A DNA stretch of 64,000 nucleotides from Lycorma delicatula. Taxonomy: Eukaryota; Arthropoda; Insecta; Hemiptera; Fulgoridae. Shown piece after piece: positions 59,501 through 64,000 of the stretch. Below the pieces are notes generated by a model. It was not told the origin of the DNA and made no database searches. It worked only from the letters and a program-made list of their open reading frames with translations. Location: positions 120,178,937 to 120,242,936 of the forward strand of contig NC_134462.1 of NCBI RefSeq assembly GCF_047948215.1, in the 5' to 3' direction. The position numbers were made by a program, and so were the translations under genes. Position 1 is the first letter of the stretch, and every line of letters begins with the position of its first letter.

Positions 59501-61863
59501 TACTGTTACAGATTAATTATTACATTGGTGATGTTAAAAAAAAACTGAAAAATATTTTTAAAAAAAGCATAGATTAAAAAATATTTCTTCAAAAGATTTT
59601 AATCAGTGATGTCTGTGTTTCTGTAAACAGTACTTTGATTATTATTAATATCTAATAATATTTTTGGCTGCTGAATTTTCCACAGTGAAATATAACCATC
59701 AATGATTGATTCTATTTTGTATTATTTTATTTTTTTCTTTCTAAACTCAGTTTCTTATATAGCTGTCTGTTAAATTACACATAAAAGTGATGTTTATAGT
59801 TCATACTAATACAAGTAAATAGAATAATACTGCATCTAACATAAAGAAAAAATTAAAAAGTTCATAATTAATTTATTTATTATTTTGGCTATAAAGGTTT
59901 ACATAGTTCCATTATAAGACTAAATGCAATTTTAACTAAATTATAAATAGATGAAAAATTAACCAAATTTCTGAACCTTTAATAATGCAGATGACATGAA
60001 ACTAATTATTTCTCATAAAAACAGATAATACTTTTGAGGGTTTTATTGAAGTGCCAAAATAGAACAATAATCAATTAAAACAAATGTACAGAAACTAAAG
60101 GAAGATATAACTCAGTTTATTAATTTCATATTAAACATAGTTTTTATTTCCTGAAATTCCCCAATCAAAATTAATAAAATTGTTCAGCCAGCAAATTTTT
60201 AGGCCTTCAAATTGCAGTAGCCTAACATATGACAACTGCATTCAATTCTTAGACAAATTAAATGAAGCAAACTTTGTAATTTTAACACTTTCAGGTGTAA
60301 TATTTAAAAATTATAATGAATATATTTTATATATATACTTTTTCATTTGTTAATAGGATATCTGATGGGGAAACTTGGCCAACAGTTACAAGTATTTAAA
60401 CTGGAAAAAAAAAATATTAAGAGTTAATAGAGAAAAAATAGTCAGGAAACATGCATACTAATTTTTTTTTTAAATTCACGATATTTCTGCTTCTATTTCA
60501 TCAATGATACTGATCATATGAATTCAGATTCCAAAAAATTAGAATTTGTCTCAAATATAAAAACCCCAGAAGATTTAAACTCATTCCGACTAATTGAAGT
60601 AGATAACCGAATTCCTTCATATCAACCAATGCATATTTTTTGGCTGGGAGAATATACAAAAGTTTAGTAAACAAAATGTTCAATATAGCTATAGTAAACA
60701 TTATTAGAGTACACAAGGCCTACACAATATTTTTTTTTAAAAACACATCCAGCTACTAGAAAAATTTTATAATAGCCAACAAATGTAAAAAAATTGCAGT
60801 TTCAGTGAAGAAATTTAAAAAAAACTTAAAATTTCAATTATTAAGATAATTATTTTTACAAAACTAATTGATTAATATCTAACCACTGTTGTATTTTTTG
60901 ACACAAATGACTACCAGTTAACACAATCTGGCAGCAACATAGATTTTTTAAATAACTGTAACACTACTAATACATGTTGCAATACTTATTATTTCTCTAC
61001 TTTTTTTTTAACTGTCTGCTCTTTGTGTTAAAGTATATATTTTTTGAACCGATTGCAGCACAATATGTTTTCAATAAATCAAACCACAATTATTCAAGTA
61101 TCTGTAGATATATAAAATAAATGAAAAATAAAACAATCTTTGTAATATTTTATTTAATACTAGCACATTATTAATCAATAACAAGAAGGTAATAAATACT
61201 AATTATTAATAAAATACCAGTAAGGACTGATACATTACCATCCCATATTTTCACTACAAATTTCAAGTTAACTGGTGAACAATTCATCCAAGAAAAAATA
61301 AGCTACGATGTTTATAAATACCCATGGATTTCCACAAATTCTTTATGGCTCTAAAGAGTAACTTTTATTAAATAAATTTGCAGAAATTAATAAAAGAGGG
61401 TCATCAGAAAGAACAATTTATTATCACAAACTTTGTCATTTAAATCAGTTGTAACTTGCTCACTTCTGCCCTTTTAAAAATAGAAGAACTAAGAAATTGA
61501 AGTCTTAAATGAATGAAGTAATATTTTATTTCTTCATTTAGTACTTAATCTCTAATTAGATAAATGCAACAACCTAACACGAATTTATTTTAAAAATAAC
61601 CAATGTAGGGTTAAGCACGTGGATTGCTCAGATTTAATAAAACGTACTTTTAATATTAAAATGAATAAATGGGTTTAGTCTAAGTAAATAAAAGATTTCC
61701 CACTTAAACTTACTCCAAAAAGACCAACTACTATGACAGGTAGTAGAAGTACACATAACCTGTACTCATCAATAATTTTAAGATCAGTAGGATTAAAAAG
61801 TAAAGCGCTCCATGCCCCTACAAATAAAAATCCACCGAACAACCATTCCATCAGTTTAGTCAT
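52425..61863 (-). CDS. DPM3: Dolichol-phosphate mannosyltransferase subunit 3, complete, three exons
   Basis: Minus-strand coding exons: 61714..61863 (50 codons, donor GGA|GTAAGT), 55463..55540 (26 codons, acceptor TTTCAG), 52425..52490 (21 codons plus TGA). All junctions are phase 0 and the product is 97 aa, close to the usual ~92. It starts MTKLMEWLFGG, has two hydrophobic helices (about residues 8-24 and 37-59), then the conserved WRVFTFNNCEEAAKELQKEI and EAREDLKRKGF tail. DPM3 sits in the ER membrane and stabilises the catalytic DPM1 subunit, so it supports dolichol-phosphate-mannose supply for N-glycans, GPI anchors and O-mannose (family knowledge). Intron 1 (6.2 kb) holds a mariner and an unidentified frame. 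It is convergent with MANF and divergent from the WASP gene. Confidence 0.95.
53494..53531. repeat. 38-base T homopolymer
   Basis: An uninterrupted run of T lies in DPM3 intron 2. On the DPM3 strand it is poly-A, so it may be a retroposition tail, but no LINE or SINE body was recognised next to it. Confidence 0.85.
53532..55460. other. DPM3 intron 2, nothing recognised
   Basis: AT-rich intronic DNA. The 62-residue plus frame at 55091..55279 has no family features. Confidence 0.4.
55541..57000. other. DPM3 intron 1, proximal part
   Basis: No nested gene. A perfect hairpin (arms 56097..56105 GGGTCTGGG and 56113..56121, 7-base loop) is the most GC-rich feature. The 74-residue minus frame at 55904..56128 overlaps it and shows no motif. 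Confidence 0.4.
57018..57450 (-). pseudogene. Unidentified frameshifted basic-protein ORF
   Basis: The minus-strand frame 57124..57450 gives 108 residues starting MVPTGKKYKLSQEFLEK, rich in Lys/Glu/Gln and predicted helical. After a frame change at the A-run near 57120 it continues as KKTWSKKGKRSELQSLAEEQ to a stop near 57018, giving about 145 residues in total. The composition is protein-like rather than AT noise, and the reading resumes in register after one shift, so it looks like a once-coding sequence. I do not recognise the family; a transposon-derived or retroposed gene are both possible. It lies in the same orientation as DPM3, inside its intron 1. Confidence 0.4.
57672..58880 (+). 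mobile_element. Decayed mariner-family element with imperfect TIRs
   Basis: The left end TACAAAGCATGGTTCAAAAG and the inverted right end TATGAGGTGTGGTTCAGATG match at 13 of 20 positions. The broken transposase reads HRRLCETYGTTAVGERKVKR (about 57905..57960), SSRPSVRTDDLIECVNAKVI (about 58010..58070), then the 58230..58472 frame with SPKSNKFKRAQTRRKSMTTI and FWDQGCALLTDFM (the first catalytic-domain strand region, with Asp), and later VLPDNAHTHTGACT (the second Asp box). Many stops and shifts. It lies in DPM3 intron 1. Confidence 0.75.
58885..61713. other. DPM3 intron 1, distal part, nothing recognised
   Basis: AT-rich intronic DNA. Opposing short frames at 59008..59328 (-) and 59080..59262 (+) are unassigned, and no splice-bounded exon was found. 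Confidence 0.4.
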
Positions 61864-62690
61864 TTTTAGCAGGAAACTTTTGCCACCGTCACCACTAATA
61901 ATTATATCCTACGTTCTCTGCAAAAAAAAAATAGTATCCAAAATAACCATTATTCTTTAATGAATCATTCTTACAAATGAACCGGTAAAAGAAAGTACTC
62001 TAAAATTGATTTTTTGTACAAGAGGAATTAACTCTTAAATAAATTAATTTTCTTTAATCATAAATTTTGATCTCTCATATCATCAATTTAAATTAATGTT
62101 AACAAAATGGCCAGTAAACAGGAGCTGCTATAAAAAGGATGTTAACTGTTTGAAATTAATTTGAACTGTTTCAGGTATTTTTAAAAACTATAAAGCATAC
62201 GCGTAAAAGAAATAAATAAGGCTACAAATTGTAGAACCTTTATAATATTTATTTTTTTCTCTCTTATTTGAATATTCAGTTTCAATTACAATCGCCCGAA
62301 AACGTTTGGCGATTCTTCTGGTTAATTTTCACAGAAAGAATCTACGAATTTAATCAAACAATAATTTATAGTTCTCGAAGTACATTTTATTCTTAGATTT
62401 CTCTCTTGAGGAGTCAATATGTGCATTTTGACTAGATTTCGAGCATCGCATTCATCATAATTCCTTTTCAGTTAACACTTCAATTACAATATTTTTAATT
62501 TTGTACTTCTAAGATAGGTATAAACACACCTTAGTAAAGGTATTACTTAGAAGTACATGCATAAATAAAAAAATATATTTCTTTCATCTATATTATATTT
62601 ATTTTCCGTAGATCTTTGTTTTTCTGAACATATTTTGTGTGGGCGTGCGAATATCTGTATAACCTGATGACGAACCCTTCATTACATCAG
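61864..62690. promoter_or_regulatory. Divergent DPM3/WASP intergenic region
   Basis: The DPM3 start codon (61863, minus) and the presumed WASP leader exon (ending 62754, plus) are under 0.9 kb apart with no repeat between them, which is compatible with a shared bidirectional promoter. No specific elements were identified. Confidence 0.4.
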
Positions 62691-62754
62691 CTGGTTTTTG
62701 TCGTAAGTCAGCTGAGTTAGTTATGCATTGGTGAAGTATTTGTTTGCTATTAAC
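62690..62754 (+). other. Possible noncoding first exon of the WASP-family gene
   Basis: The sequence ends TTAAC followed by a consensus donor GTAAGT at 62755. Because the ATG at 63559 follows an acceptor (TTTTCAG) directly, an upstream noncoding exon is required, and this is the best donor in the interval. The start is arbitrary. Confidence 0.35.
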
Positions 62755-63558
62755 GTAAGTTGCAAGTTTAATTTTTATTTTTTCTATATTTTGTGATAAT
62801 ATTTTTATTTACGTGTTTGTATATCAATGTAAGATTTGTGTATGTTTATTTAAAAATTATATTTGCGTAGGTAGATTTGAAACTAATTTATCTGAAAGTT
62901 TGATACAGCTAATCTACCTTTAAATCAAGTACATATATATTTATTTTTAATTCGTTAATTAGTATATACTTTATACTTTTATTTTATATGTCGTTATTTT
63001 CCTTATTGTACCTACAACTTATATGATTGATTTATAATATTGACAATTTTGTTGTATTTGATGACCCAAGGTATATTATTTTAAACATTTGTAATTAAAC
63101 TTGTGGAAAATAATTGTTTTCACCTAATTTTGCATTTAATTAATTTCATTATAAGCATCAGTTTTTTAAATTTACTATCTGTTCATTTAATTAATAATAG
63201 TTTTATGATTTAGATTTACTTACATGGTCTCTTAAAGTAGTAAATATCCTATAAATTCAGTTACCGTAACTGTTACTATATGTTTAATATTTTTATTTTA
63301 TGGATTACTTAATCACTTTGTTTCTGTAGGTTATGCATTTTGTAAAAATTTATTTTAGTAAATCTTTATCATCAATTTTCATGGTTGTTAAGTGAAAAAT
63401 AAAATTCTTGTATGATTTTATGTGTGTGTAATGTTTGTCAATTGTAGCACCTTCTTGAGAATCATCAGTTGTTTATTTCCATTGGTGTATTTTATAGGAG
63501 GTGTTTTACAATATTTGATTATTTTTCTTATTTGGAACAGCTTTAAATATATTTTCAG

Positions 63559-63660
63559 ATGAAGTCCGAATCTTTCCCACCGCCAGAACAGCAAGGATCT
63601 GGTTTATTATCTCAAGAAGAAAATGAACAAGTATTTTCCCTTCTTGGTCACAGATGTCAG
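63559..63660 (+). CDS. WASP/N-WASP family protein, first coding exon (partial gene)
   Basis: The exon is bounded by ATTTTCAG|ATG and CAG|GTAATG and gives 34 codons in phase 0. It reads MKSESFPPPEQQGSGLLSQE then ENEQVFSLLGHRC, matching the start of WASP/N-WASP proteins, where a proline-rich leader is followed by GS.LL...EN..LF..LG..C at the beginning of the WH1 (EVH1) domain. Family members activate the Arp2/3 complex downstream of Cdc42 and WIP to drive branched actin assembly; the WH1 domain binds WIP. The remaining exons lie beyond the window. The identification rests on about 25 residues plus clean splice borders. Confidence 0.75.
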
Positions 63661-63819
63661 GTAATGTTTAAGTGTTTCTTTTTGTGTAACATATGAATGG
63701 TTTATCAGTTTAGATAGTGTTTAATTAAGTTATAAATGTATTGATTTAATGGTAGGCTTGCAGACCTCCAGCTCCTGCAGTTAAATTTTCCTGTTATTTA
63801 AATTATTTAAAGTATATTT

Positions 63820-64000
63820 TTTGGAGCGTAGCTTTATATGGAAGTGAAACTTGGACAAATGTAGTACCTAAGATGAAAAATTTAGAAGCTTTGTGAAACG
63901 TGGTGCTATAGGAGAATGTTAAAAATCAGATGGGTGGATTAAGTTATAAATGAAGAGGTGTTGCAGCAAATTAATGAAGAAAGAAGCATTTGGAAAAATA
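63820..64000 (+). mobile_element. LINE copy D, fragment running off the window
   Basis: GTAGCTTTATATGGAAGTGAAACTTGGAC begins a match to the C-terminal domain of LINE copies A-C (LYGSETWT, ENVKNQMGG in a shifted frame, then the region corresponding to NEEVL and ERSIWKN). It is more diverged than A-C (stops at 63894 and 63921). It lies in the first intron after the WASP coding exon 1 and continues past the end. Confidence 0.8.

Overview
The window is AT-rich animal nuclear DNA, and the gene families and repeat types point to an insect. The set of repeats (endonuclease-RT LINEs ending in TGACTGAAGAC-polyA, R1-type LINEs, BEL/Pao, Penelope, several Tc1/mariner lineages, tRNA-derived SINEs) suggests a large hemipteran-like genome; that placement is inference. 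Genes have GT-AG introns of 1.6 to 8.3 kb, so the coding exons are short islands and most long open frames are repeats or chance.

Four cellular genes can be supported. (1) 24297..28939 (+): a GILT/IFI30-like gene of which three exons are recognisable. It has a signal peptide, a thioredoxin-like segment whose CXXC is lost, and a CQHG signature exon preceded by a Ser/Glu-rich segment and an in-frame TAG. (2) 37766..51849 (+): a complete four-exon MANF gene (174 aa, eight cysteines, C-terminal RDEL). (3) 52425..61863 (-): a complete three-exon DPM3 gene (97 aa), convergent with MANF (stop codons about 0.6 kb apart). (4) 63559..63660 (+): the first coding exon of a WASP-family gene (start of the WH1 domain), divergent from DPM3 and running off the window.

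Layout. 0-9 kb holds SINEs, a MITE-like family in two copies, unclassified repeats and a decayed DDE transposase. 9.6-11.1 kb is a LINE. 11.7-12.8 kb is a BEL/Pao gag-protease remnant. 13.6-22.1 kb contains R1-type and other LINE remnants, a Harbinger remnant and a 2.3-kb element with inverted termini. 24.3-28.9 kb is the GILT-like gene. 27.2-36.9 kb is a repeat block: a mariner remnant, a Tc1-like tail, two head-to-tail R1-type elements, two LINE copies and a GC-rich island. 37.7-51.9 kb is MANF; its introns 2 and 3 are filled by a mariner/R1 composite, a Penelope element that itself received a SINE and a Tc1/mariner element, and another transposase remnant. 52.4-61.9 kb is DPM3, with a mariner and an unidentified frameshifted frame in intron 1. 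62-64 kb is the WASP 5' end, with another LINE fragment in its intron.

MANF (ER-resident trophic/stress factor) and DPM3 (ER-membrane anchor of dolichol-phosphate-mannose synthase) both act in the ER, but nothing seen here shows coordinated regulation. The most unusual items are the GILT-like gene with an in-frame stop lying at a possible alternative splice acceptor, the 17.1-19.4 kb inverted-terminus element, the tandem R1-type elements, the nested Penelope element, and a pair of neighbouring perfect hairpins with identical arm length and loop.
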